From contig JBCCFC010000969.1 in assembly GCA_039029935.1 (NCBI GenBank), forward strand, positions 1 through 5,401: a DNA stretch of 5,401 bases. The letters are read 5' to 3'. The DNA comes from G039029935 sp039029935 (lineage in GTDB: Bacteria > Chloroflexota > Anaerolineae > Caldilineales > Caldilineaceae). Shown here piece after piece: positions 1 through 5,400 of the stretch (position 1 is the stretch's first letter; each line of letters starts with the position of its first letter). The notes under the pieces were generated by a model that saw only the letters and a program-made list of their open reading frames with translations, was not told the DNA's origin and did no database searches. A program made the position numbers and the translations under genes.

Positions 1-15
1 GCCATGTCCATTCAT
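1..15 (-). CDS. Possible start of the next minus-strand gene (5 codons visible)
   Basis: ATG 15 begins M-N-G-H-G and is preceded by GAGGTG (26-21) at a 5-base spacing, a good ribosome binding site. Five codons cannot identify a product. If real it may be the missing OppF-type ATPase, but this is a guess from operon order only. Confidence 0.2.
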
Positions 16-35
16 GCACACACCTCATAGTCCTC

Positions 36-73
36 CAGGCTGCGAGTAATTTGCAAAATCTACCCGCAACCTG
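36..73 (-). repeat. Long hairpin upstream of the left window edge
   Basis: Arms 36-48 and 61-73 pair over all 13 positions as minus-strand RNA with two G-U pairs (40/69 and 45/64); as plus-strand RNA these would be A-C mismatches. Inside, 49-52 pairs with 56-59 around a 3-base loop, leaving one bulge. No T-run follows on either strand, so it is not a standard terminator. It could be a right-end palindrome of the mobile element or a leader element of a downstream gene. Confidence 0.7.
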
Positions 74-121
74 CAAGGTATTCCCAACAGTGTTTATTCC
101 CGAAACATGCGCAATCGTGTA

Positions 122-160
122 CAATGCTTTCCCATTTTTATTGATTACGTATACTAACAT
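122..160 (-). pseudogene. iscB: 5' remnant of an iscB-type (RRXRR/PLMP-domain) nuclease gene
   Basis: ATG 160 opens with MLVYVINKNGKAL. IscB nucleases and relatives begin in this way, with V-x-N-K-x-G-K-P-L-M-P (the PLMP motif); here PLMP reads A-L-Y-T and the resemblance stops. None of the three frames after it shows the expected Lys/Arg-rich continuation. The frame itself has no stop to the window edge (53 codons), but the later residues look unlike IscB and include codons overlapping a hairpin, so I do not regard them as protein. The RuvC and HNH parts are not visible; deletion is the simplest explanation. Position directly behind the structured RNA is the main supporting context. A chance 13-residue match is possible but unlikely in this setting. 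Confidence 0.55.
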
Positions 161-362
161 TTTGTTTTGTATAACCTCCTGTTAGCAAGAGTGAGTTTCT
201 CCTCGCGATTGTTACATAGGCTTGTCATGTTCAGAACACCTTCACGTTTCCGCTACCCTTAATCCTGAACCACAGTGCGACCGACTGGAATCACATCTGT
301 CGGTGTGTTCACCTATCTAACTTCTGCTACAGAATATAATGTGCTGTAGCCGGCTGTTAGCT
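161..362 (-). ncRNA. Structured RNA, probable omegaRNA/HEARO-type guide RNA of an IscB element
   Basis: Read on the minus strand, these helices occur in order: GTTAG-type outer helix 356-360/317-321 enclosing a perfect 7-bp helix 344-350/326-332; 299-304/280-285 (6 bp); 263-270/229-236 (8 bp, one G-U) enclosing a small GAAA-capped hairpin (244-253); 202-206/185-189 with inner 199-201/193-195; and 180-185/154-159, which would hold the following ribosome binding site. The last two share position 185 and may alternate. Imperfect pairs (235/264, 187/204 and 244/253) are G-U only as minus-strand RNA. Known omegaRNAs/HEARO RNAs lie directly upstream of iscB, guide at the 5' end and the 3' end abutting the nuclease start, as here. 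The AACAATC, hairpin, AGGAGG ending also resembles omegaRNAs I remember. Exact ends and guide are not determined. Confidence 0.68.
175..180 (-). promoter_or_regulatory. Ribosome binding site of the iscB remnant
   Basis: A full AGGAGG, 14 bases before ATG 160. The spacing is longer than usual, and the site sits within the loop side of a potential 6-bp helix (154-159 with 180-185) that would cover both it and the ATG. RNA folding could thus limit translation (inference). Confidence 0.55.
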
Positions 363-367
363 CCTTG

Positions 368-389
368 TCTATGAATAAAACAACATAGA
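368..389 (-). repeat. A+T-rich hairpin at the 5' side of the structured RNA
   Basis: Perfect 6-bp arms, TCTATG (minus 389-384) and CATAGA (373-368), around a 10-base loop. It might be the first hairpin of the RNA, a subterminal palindrome of an IS200/IS605-type left end, or a weak terminator-like structure of the transporter operon. The arms are too A+T-rich to be sure it forms. Confidence 0.4.
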
Positions 390-442
390 TTTAGGAACTA
401 TTGTGGATTGGCGAGAGAACGGGAATGCTGACGAAGCCTTTT
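390..442. other. Spacer between the ATPase stop and the structured region
   Basis: No gene and no GC-rich hairpin with a T-run is visible, so the operon has no obvious intrinsic terminator here. If the neighbouring RNA is an omegaRNA, its guide, which these elements take from DNA flanking the left end, could lie in this stretch or just inside the next hairpin. Confidence 0.4.
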
Positions 443-1453
443 CTATTCACTGTACAAATGACAAGCCACTTCCCGTCCCCTATCTCCTACATATTCCAGA
501 ATCGGCGTAACCTGTCCACAATGTGCCAATGCAGACGGGCATCGCGGCTGGAACAAACACCCATCCGGCAAATCAATCAAACGCGGCGGCATCCCAGGAA
601 TGCCAACCAAGCGGTCCCGTTTTTCGTCTAATCCGGGTACACTCTGGAGCAGGAGTTGCGAATAGGGGTGAAGCGGCTCCTGCACCATTTCCTTGATGGG
701 TGAGACATCGACAAGTTTCCCCGCGTACATCACACCAACGCGATCTGCAAATTGGGCAATCAACCCCATGTCGTGGCCGACCAAGATGACGGCTGCGCCT
801 GTGTCCCGCTGGAGGCGGCCTAGTGTCATCATCACTTGTCGCTGGACGACGACATCCAATGCGCTGGTCGGTTCATCAGCGATGATGAGCTTGGGGCGCA
901 GCGCGGTGGCGGTTGCCATGCCCACACGTTGTTTCATGCCACCACTTAACTCATGCGGATACATGCGCGCAACGCTGGCGTCCAGCCCAACATTTTCGAG
1001 CAGGCTACGCACGAGTTCGCGGTTGGCTGCTTTGCTCTGCTGGATGCCGTGATCTTCCAGTCCGTCGATAATCTGGTCTTCGATGCGCATCACCGGATTG
1101 AGTGCGTTCATGGCAGCCTGTGTCACGAGCGCCACATCGGCCATACGTGATAGGCGCATCTCTTCATCGTCCAACTTGAGCAGGTCACGCCCGTTGAGCA
1201 GGATTTCACCTTCGACAATGCGTGCTGGGGCTTTGGTCAGCCGCATGATGGAGAGGGCGAGTGTGGTTTTTCCACAACCGGACTCACCGACGAGTGCCAG
1301 CCGTTCACCTTCGTAGAGCGTGAGATTGACGCCACTGACGGCTTTGACCGCGCCTGCACTGGTTTCGTAGTGGACATGGAGATTGCGGATTTCCAGCACG
1401 GGTTGGCGTTCTTGTTTTGCCCCTGGATTTGTATCAGTGTTTGCTTCTGCCAT
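443..1453 (-). CDS. OppD/DppD-type ABC transporter ATPase
   Basis: Nucleotide-binding subunit that powers the importer at the inner face of the membrane; 336 residues, the usual OppD size. All ATPase motifs are intact: Walker A GESGCGKTT (56-64, Lys62), Q-loop Gln112 in VTQAAMNALNP, signature LSGGMKQR (169-176), Walker B with Asp193 and catalytic Glu194 in ADEPTSALD, and switch His227. The C-terminal oligopeptide-transporter domain begins near HPYSQLLLQSVP (262-273) and has four cysteines (299, 305, 312, 331) spaced as in OppD/DppD proteins, where they hold an iron-sulfur cluster (family knowledge; ligation here is inferred). OppD proteins normally work with a second ATPase, OppF; none is encoded in the 442 bases downstream that remain in the window. 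It may lie further on, be elsewhere, or this subunit may act as a homodimer. Confidence 0.95.
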   Translation of the reverse strand: MAEANTDTNPGAKQERQPVLEIRNLHVHYETSAGAVKAVSGVNLTLYEGERLALVGESGCGKTTLALSIMRLTKAPARIVEGEILLNGRDLLKLDDEEMRLSRMADVALVTQAAMNALNPVMRIEDQIIDGLEDHGIQQSKAANRELVRSLLENVGLDASVARMYPHELSGGMKQRVGMATATALRPKLIIADEPTSALDVVVQRQVMMTLGRLQRDTGAAVILVGHDMGLIAQFADRVGVMYAGKLVDVSPIKEMVQEPLHPYSQLLLQSVPGLDEKRDRLVGIPGMPPRLIDLPDGCLFQPRCPSALAHCGQVTPILEYVGDRGREVACHLYSE

Positions 1454-1456
1454 CTG

Positions 1457-2371
1457 TTAGACGCTCCTTCGCAGACGTGGGTTGGCCCATTCATCCAGAC
1501 CTTGCGAGATGAGGAAAAGACCAACAAAGAGGACGACGATAATGATAATCGGTGGCGACCACCACCACCACCAGCCGTTGAGCAGTGAGCCATACCAGAT
1601 GTTCCAATAGATGGTCATGCCCAGTGTGTTGGCTTCAAAGGGGCCTAACCCCAATGCTTCCAAGCCGATAGAGGCCAGAATTGCTGCGGAAACAGCCAAA
1701 ACAAAGGTTGAAACAATGTAGGGCATAAGGTTGGGTATCATTTCTTTGAAGATGATTTCTGGGCCGCTCATGCCTGTGAAGCGCGCCAATTCGACATAGG
1801 ATTGCCGTTTGATGACCAGAACCTGTGAGCGTAGGACACGTGTTGGACCAAGCCAGGCCAGCGCGGCCACGATCAAGGCCATCATGTTCACGGACATATC
1901 ACCGGGGACAGAGATGGCGATGACGACGAGGACAAGCAGGGCTGGAATGGTACGCAGAATATCAACGGTTGAACGAATAACCGTGTCAAGCCAGCCGCCA
2001 TAATAGCCGCTGAAAAAGGCCAGCAGTGTGCCGATGAAGACGCCGATTGTGCCAGCGATGAGACCGATGCGGATGGTCTTGGGTGTGCCTTCCACCATGA
2101 CCGCAAGGATGTCTTTGCCCAGACGGTCTGTGCCCAGCCAGTGTTCTGCCGAGGGCGGTTCGCTTGGCTTGTAGGAAAGCGGTTTGGCATCTTCTGGGTT
2201 GGTTTGGATGGAGCCGATGATTAAAAAGATGATAATGAGCAATAACATGCCAATGCCCAGAATCAAGGCGGGATTGCGACGAAAATAGAGAAAGACTTCC
2301 CATGTGCGGTTGATGGGTGGTGGCGACGATTCTGTCATGTCCACTGGATTGGGTTGACTAGATACTGTCAC
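1457..2371 (-). CDS. OppC/DppC-type ABC transporter permease
   Basis: Second membrane subunit, 304 residues from GTG 2371. The frame is open up to 2542, but that extension overlaps the upstream permease and is unlike any OppC N-terminus; AGGAG at 2380-2384 marks GTG 2371. ATG 2338 would shorten it by 11 residues. The OppC N-terminal helix (RRNPALILG onward, 31-53) is followed by the hallmark HWLGTDRLGKDIL (77-89). Helices lie near 99-121, 141-154, 160-175, 217-240 and 274-289. The EAA loop is about 194-219 (ELARFTGMSG...PNLMPY), and the ending LDEWANPRLRR (292-302) is typical. Residues 267-271 are five consecutive Trp, at a place where relatives usually carry a shorter Trp cluster (from memory). 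Should pair with the OppB-type subunit as a heterodimeric pore. Confidence 0.92.
   Translation of the reverse strand: MTVSSQPNPVDMTESSPPPINRTWEVFLYFRRNPALILGIGMLLLIIIFLIIGSIQTNPEDAKPLSYKPSEPPSAEHWLGTDRLGKDILAVMVEGTPKTIRIGLIAGTIGVFIGTLLAFFSGYYGGWLDTVIRSTVDILRTIPALLVLVVIAISVPGDMSVNMMALIVAALAWLGPTRVLRSQVLVIKRQSYVELARFTGMSGPEIIFKEMIPNLMPYIVSTFVLAVSAAILASIGLEALGLGPFEANTLGMTIYWNIWYGSLLNGWWWWWSPPIIIIVVLFVGLFLISQGLDEWANPRLRRSV
1464..1469 (-). promoter_or_regulatory. Ribosome binding site of the ATPase gene
   Basis: AAGGAG lies inside the end of the OppC-type gene, 10 bases before ATG 1453. The upstream TAA (1459-1457) falls in the spacer, so the two genes are probably translated in a coupled way. 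Confidence 0.75.
1559..1573 (-). repeat. (TGG)5 trinucleotide run encoding five tryptophans
   Basis: Five perfect CCA triplets on the plus strand, TGG on the coding strand, encode Trp 267-271 of the OppC-type permease, just before its last helix. Slippage would add or remove Trp without breaking the frame. Confidence 0.85.
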
Positions 2372-2372
2372 G

Positions 2373-3380
2373 TTATTCACTCCTGTAGTTGATGCGTGGA
2401 TCGAGCAGTGGATACACCAAGTCGATGAGCAACATGCTAAAGGCGACGGTGAGGATGACCATAAAGACAACGCCTTGGATGATAAACCAGTCAAAACCTT
2501 TGACACCGTTGAGCAGGACCATGCCGACACCCGGATAGCCAAAAATCACCTCTACTAGAATGGCACCGGAGATGATCGTGCCCAATGAGAGTGCCAGCCC
2601 TGTGACTTGGGGCAAGATGGCGTTGCGGATGGCGTAACGCATAAAAATACGCCCCTCTTTGAGTCCCTTGGCCTCGGCCTGCAACATATAATCCTCGCCC
2701 TGAATTGTCACCATCATTGACCTCATCCCCAATGCCCAAAAGCCGATCTGTGCCAACACAATCGACCCCGCAGGCAGCAGTGAATGGTAGAAGACGTCCA
2801 CCGCAAAATCCCAACTCAAGTTCGGAATTTTCTCGGCACTGTAGCCACCAAAGAGCGGGAATATCTGCCATTGGAAGGCGAAGACATAAAGCAGCACAAT
2901 GCCCATGAGATAGAATGGGACGGCGGAAAGGGCAAAAAATGCAGGGAAGATGGCGCGCATAAAGAGAGGTGCATTGCCCCACGCAACCCACGCACCGATA
3001 AGCGTCCCGATGGTAAAACTCATCAGCGTCGCTGTCAGCAATAATCCCACCGTCCAAGGAATGGCTTCGGTGATCATGGACAGCACGGTTGCCGGATAGT
3101 TGGAGATGGATTGACCAAAGTCAAGACGTGCTGTGTCGCTTAAGTAGGTCAGATATTGCTGCCAGAGTGGTTTGTCCAACCCAAACTTTGCGTTGTAGGT
3201 TTCAACCAGCCCTTTGGCATCTTCACCGGAAACAGCAACGCCCTGCAACTCCAATTGCGACAGTTTTTGGCGGATTGGGTCTTGCCCTGTCATACGTGGA
3301 AAGAAGAAATTGATGGACGCCGCAACAAAGGCGATCAGGAAAAATTGTCCGACGCGTTTTAGAAAGTATTCAAGTGTCAT
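2373..3380 (-). CDS. OppB/DppB-type ABC transporter permease
   Basis: First membrane subunit of the importer, 335 residues, normal length for the family. The N-terminal helix (about 9-28) is followed by a periplasmic segment with the family pattern FGLDKPLWQQYLTYL (66-80) and RLDFGQS (85-91). Further helices lie near 108-134, 142-168, 195-216, 258-280 and 298-325. The cytoplasmic EAA coupling loop, which contacts the ATPase, is around 231-260 (AEAKG...ILPQVT); VEVIFGYPGVG (276-286) and the ending YPLLDPRI (323-330) are standard OppB features. The ATG at 3380 gives the expected N-terminus, yet the 20 bases upstream contain no purine-rich ribosome binding site, because the octamer array runs almost up to the gene. 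The stop lies one base before the next gene's GTG, implying co-translation. Confidence 0.93.
   Translation of the reverse strand: MTLEYFLKRVGQFFLIAFVAASINFFFPRMTGQDPIRQKLSQLELQGVAVSGEDAKGLVETYNAKFGLDKPLWQQYLTYLSDTARLDFGQSISNYPATVLSMITEAIPWTVGLLLTATLMSFTIGTLIGAWVAWGNAPLFMRAIFPAFFALSAVPFYLMGIVLLYVFAFQWQIFPLFGGYSAEKIPNLSWDFAVDVFYHSLLPAGSIVLAQIGFWALGMRSMMVTIQGEDYMLQAEAKGLKEGRIFMRYAIRNAILPQVTGLALSLGTIISGAILVEVIFGYPGVGMVLLNGVKGFDWFIIQGVVFMVILTVAFSMLLIDLVYPLLDPRINYRSE
2380..2384 (-). promoter_or_regulatory. Ribosome binding site that fixes the OppC-type start at GTG 2371
   Basis: AGGAG on the minus strand, inside the last codons of the upstream permease and 8 bases before GTG (2371-2369). It supports the GTG over the open frame that runs upstream to 2542 and over the internal ATG at 2338. 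Confidence 0.75.
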
Positions 3381-3392
3381 GGTTGTGTGTTA

Positions 3393-3534
3393 GTAGTTGG
3401 GTAGGTCGGTAGGTCAGTAGGTTGGTGCGTCAGTAGGTCAGTAGGTCGGTAGATCGGTAGGTCAGCACAGAATACCGACCTACCGAATACCGACGCACTG
3501 AATACCGACTCACCGACCTACCGAATACCGACTA
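3393..3534. repeat. Two facing arrays of a degenerate octamer forming a large imperfect inverted repeat
   Basis: Left arm 3401-3464 is eight unbroken octamers: GTAGGTCG, GTAGGTCA, GTAGGTTG, GTGCGTCA, GTAGGTCA, GTAGGTCG, GTAGATCG, GTAGGTCA, with a weaker unit GTAGTTGG before it (3393-3400). Right arm 3474-3534 carries the complement in units of 8 or 7: ACCGACCT, ACCGAAT, ACCGACGC, ACTGAAT, ACCGACTC, ACCGACCT, ACCGAAT, ACCGACTA. GAATACCGA recurs four times on the right (3470, 3485, 3500, 3523). Perfect pairing blocks include 3400-3410 with 3512-3522 (11 bp), 3425-3431 with 3492-3498 (7 bp, the odd GTGCGTC unit in each arm), 3441-3451 with 3473-3483 (11 bp), and the alternative 3454-3463 with 3477-3486 (10 bp). 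It fills the gap between receptor and first permease. It could stabilise the receptor mRNA 3' end or reduce read-through (inference). Confidence 0.9.
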
Positions 3535-5322
3535 CGGTGCGTCCGTTGCTTCCAACTTCAGCAAAGTGTAGGCGAATCCTGTGTGTGGATGGATGCCGTT
3601 CATGTATGGATCAGTCGCCGTTGACGGCCAGTTGGTCCAATAATGCTGGTTGTTGGCGGTTCGGTTATAGAACTGTACCAGTTGGATGTCTGGCATGTCG
3701 TTCAACCAGATTTCCATAGCTGCAGCTTCGAGCGCACGAACATCGGCTTCGTTGGCTGTCTCGGCCAATTCTTCGACAATGGCGTCAAACTCTTCGTTTG
3801 AGTATTGGAAACGGTTGGCAGCGTGCCCCGTGGTATAGAGTACCAACGTGCGGTAGATGTTGCCCGATTGCGCACCGTTATGACCAAAGAGCGCACATTC
3901 ATAGCCACCAGAGTTGAGCAAATCACCGGCATCGGTTGGCTCTGAGTAGCTGGCGTCGATACCATGTTGACGCAATGTCTCTGAGAGTACTGGACCCAAA
4001 TCTGTCCACAACGAGAAGCTGGTGATGTTACAGGTGATGCGGTTGCCGTCAGCATCAGCCCAGAAGCCATCGCCATCCTTGGCATAGCCAGCAGCCTCCA
4101 GACGAGCGTCGCCATCTTCTGGATCATACAGATTTGGCTGATATTCTGCCTCCAGATCGGCCAAGTTGTCGATGCTAGCCTGCAAGCCCTTGAATGGTGG
4201 GAACGGCCAGTATGACTCCTGTCCCTTGCCATCATAGGCAAAGTCGATCAACTTTGTACGGTCCAGATAGCGGTTGATGGCCCAGCGTACATCTGGATTG
4301 CTAAAGTGTTCGTCTTGGTTATTGAGATGCAGTGCCGTCGGCCACCAAGAGACCATGCCATATGGCCCTTCACGTCCGGTCCATGTGGTCGTGTCGGGAT
4401 TTTCTTCCAGAATTTTCTCAATGACATCGACACGCAGATCATGCGTCTGGTCGATTTCGTTGCGGATCATAGCCGTACCCTGGCTTTGGTCATCACCAAT
4501 GATCAACTGTACATAGCGTTCAACCTGTGGCAGTTCATGGAAGCCTGTGGCACACGCCCACCACTCTTCACAGGTGCTAACACGATCCAGCACACGGCGG
4601 GTGTCGTTGGCAAATGAAAGACGCCAAGGACCCGTGCTCACAGGACCTGCGCCATCATTCCATGCGGTGTATTCTGCCCAGTTTTCGCCGTCCCATACAT
4701 GCTGTGGCACAATAAAGGTCGCTGAGTCACCCTTGGCAACGACAACCTCATCGTGGAAGCGTGGTGCTGGCGAGTTAAAGCGGATGACGACGGTCAAGTC
4801 ATCAATGGCTTCGGCCTCTTTGACAAAGGTCTGGTAAACGCCACCCAAGCGGACTTCACTACCCAAGTCACGCAGTGTGTTGAGTGTATAGACGACGTCT
4901 TCGGCGTTGAAGTCTTCACCATCTGACCATGTAACGCCTGAGCGCAGGAAGTAGGTCAACTCAGTGGCATCCTCGTTGTATTCCCACTTTTCGGCCAACC
5001 AAGGATAGGCATTGCCATCCAACATGTCGGCGTAGACCAGTGGCTCGTGGAAGAACTGGATACCCGCTTGGTGTGTCCCACCCAAGTTATATGGACTCCA
5101 CATTTCCCCTGGTGGGTAGGAGCCTTTTTGTGAGACAATCAACGTGCGGTTGCGTGGCACTTCACCATCAGCGGCTGCTTCTTCGGCAGGTGCTTCCGCC
5201 GATTCCGCTGCTGCACCATCATCAGACGCTGCCTCTTCTGCGGGTGCGCCACCACCTGCACAGGCACTGAGAATCAATGCAACGAGCGCAAGACATAATA
5301 GCAGAACTCTCATCTTTTTCAT
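3532..5322 (-). CDS. Lipoprotein substrate-binding protein of a peptide/nickel-type ABC importer (SBP family 5)
   Basis: Extracytoplasmic receptor that would capture the ligand and deliver it to the two permeases encoded next. The 596-residue protein opens with Lys/Arg, a hydrophobic stretch and lipobox L-S-A-C (Cys21, lipid anchor), then an Ala/Glu-rich linker (about 22-55). Family-5 landmarks follow: W-S-D-G (132-135) before DVVYTL (142-147), S-T-G-P-W (229-233), NPDVRWAINRYLDR (342-355) and LEAAGY (408-413). Length fits the family. An ATG at 5331 lies in frame, but AAGGA (5332-5336) touches it directly and sits 9 bases before the ATG at 5322, so I chose 5322; using 5331 adds three residues. 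Cys251 and Cys257 are close enough for a disulfide (inference). The ligand cannot be read: family members bind peptides, nickel or oligosaccharides. The TAG stop is the last triplet of the adjoining repeat array. Confidence 0.93.
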   Translation of the reverse strand: MKKMRVLLLCLALVALILSACAGGGAPAEEAASDDGAAAESAEAPAEEAAADGEVPRNRTLIVSQKGSYPPGEMWSPYNLGGTHQAGIQFFHEPLVYADMLDGNAYPWLAEKWEYNEDATELTYFLRSGVTWSDGEDFNAEDVVYTLNTLRDLGSEVRLGGVYQTFVKEAEAIDDLTVVIRFNSPAPRFHDEVVVAKGDSATFIVPQHVWDGENWAEYTAWNDGAGPVSTGPWRLSFANDTRRVLDRVSTCEEWWACATGFHELPQVERYVQLIIGDDQSQGTAMIRNEIDQTHDLRVDVIEKILEENPDTTTWTGREGPYGMVSWWPTALHLNNQDEHFSNPDVRWAINRYLDRTKLIDFAYDGKGQESYWPFPPFKGLQASIDNLADLEAEYQPNLYDPEDGDARLEAAGYAKDGDGFWADADGNRITCNITSFSLWTDLGPVLSETLRQHGIDASYSEPTDAGDLLNSGGYECALFGHNGAQSGNIYRTLVLYTTGHAANRFQYSNEEFDAIVEELAETANEADVRALEAAAMEIWLNDMPDIQLVQFYNRTANNQHYWTNWPSTATDPYMNGIHPHTGFAYTLLKLEATDAP

Positions 5323-5331
5323 GTTTTGCAT

Positions 5332-5336
5332 TCCTT
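5332..5336 (-). promoter_or_regulatory. Ribosome binding site of the binding-protein gene
   Basis: The minus strand reads AAGGA here. It directly abuts the upstream ATG (5331) but lies 9 bases before the ATG at 5322, a normal spacing, which favours the downstream start. Confidence 0.7.
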
Positions 5337-5339
5337 TTG

Positions 5340-5352
5340 TGATAGGTTATCA
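5340..5352. promoter_or_regulatory. Short palindrome just upstream of the ribosome binding site
   Basis: TGATA-GGT-TATCA: perfect 5-base arms around a 3-base centre, ending one base before the ribosome-binding region. It could be an operator or a small leader hairpin. Five-base arms can occur by chance, and I see no convincing -35/-10 pair next to it. Confidence 0.3.
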
Positions 5353-5364
5353 AATGTTTGTTGT

Positions 5365-5400
5365 TTAGATGTGCTGTAGAAATTTTGGCAGAACATCTAA
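5365..5400. promoter_or_regulatory. Interrupted inverted repeat in the operon leader (candidate operator or hairpin)
   Basis: Arms 5365-5376 (TTAGATGTGCTG) and 5389-5400 (CAGAACATCTAA) are complementary at 11 of 12 positions, with one G/A mismatch and a 12-base A+T-rich centre. Arm starts are 24 bases apart. No T-run follows on the minus strand, so a terminator is not supported on that side; on the plus strand the window ends at the arm. A dimeric regulator site upstream of the first gene is the simplest reading, but this is inference. The gene further upstream lies outside the window. Confidence 0.45.

Noticed and set aside
368..389. Intrinsic terminator of the transporter operon
   Set aside because: Stem is six A+T-rich pairs and lacks a following T-run; kept only as an unassigned hairpin.
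401..631. Plus-strand open frame of 76 codons near the ATPase 3' end
   Set aside because: Mostly antisense to the conserved Cys-rich C-terminus of the ATPase; no family resemblance.
693..1052. Plus-strand open frame of 119 codons
   Set aside because: It lies antisense within the ATPase gene, has no recognisable domain, and its composition is that of a shadow frame.
2372..2542. Upstream extension of the OppC-type frame to an ATG at 2542
   Set aside because: It overlaps the OppB-type gene throughout, its Ser/Cys-rich product is unlike any OppC N-terminus, and a well-placed AGGAG marks GTG 2371.
2491..3057. Minus-strand open frame of 188 codons
   Set aside because: Out-of-frame shadow of the OppB-type permease; Cys/His/Arg-rich product without family features.
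3401..3534. CRISPR array
   Set aside because: Units are 7-8 bases with no unique spacers, and the two halves run in opposite directions.
3393..3534. Rho-independent terminator
   Set aside because: The stem is far too long and repetitive, and no T-run follows on the minus strand; the permease gene starts right behind it.
3702..4241. Minus-strand open frame of 179 codons
   Set aside because: Shadow frame within the binding-protein gene; the main frame carries all family motifs.
4306..4617. Plus-strand open frame of 103 codons
   Set aside because: Antisense shadow of the binding-protein gene with no supporting ribosome binding site or domain.
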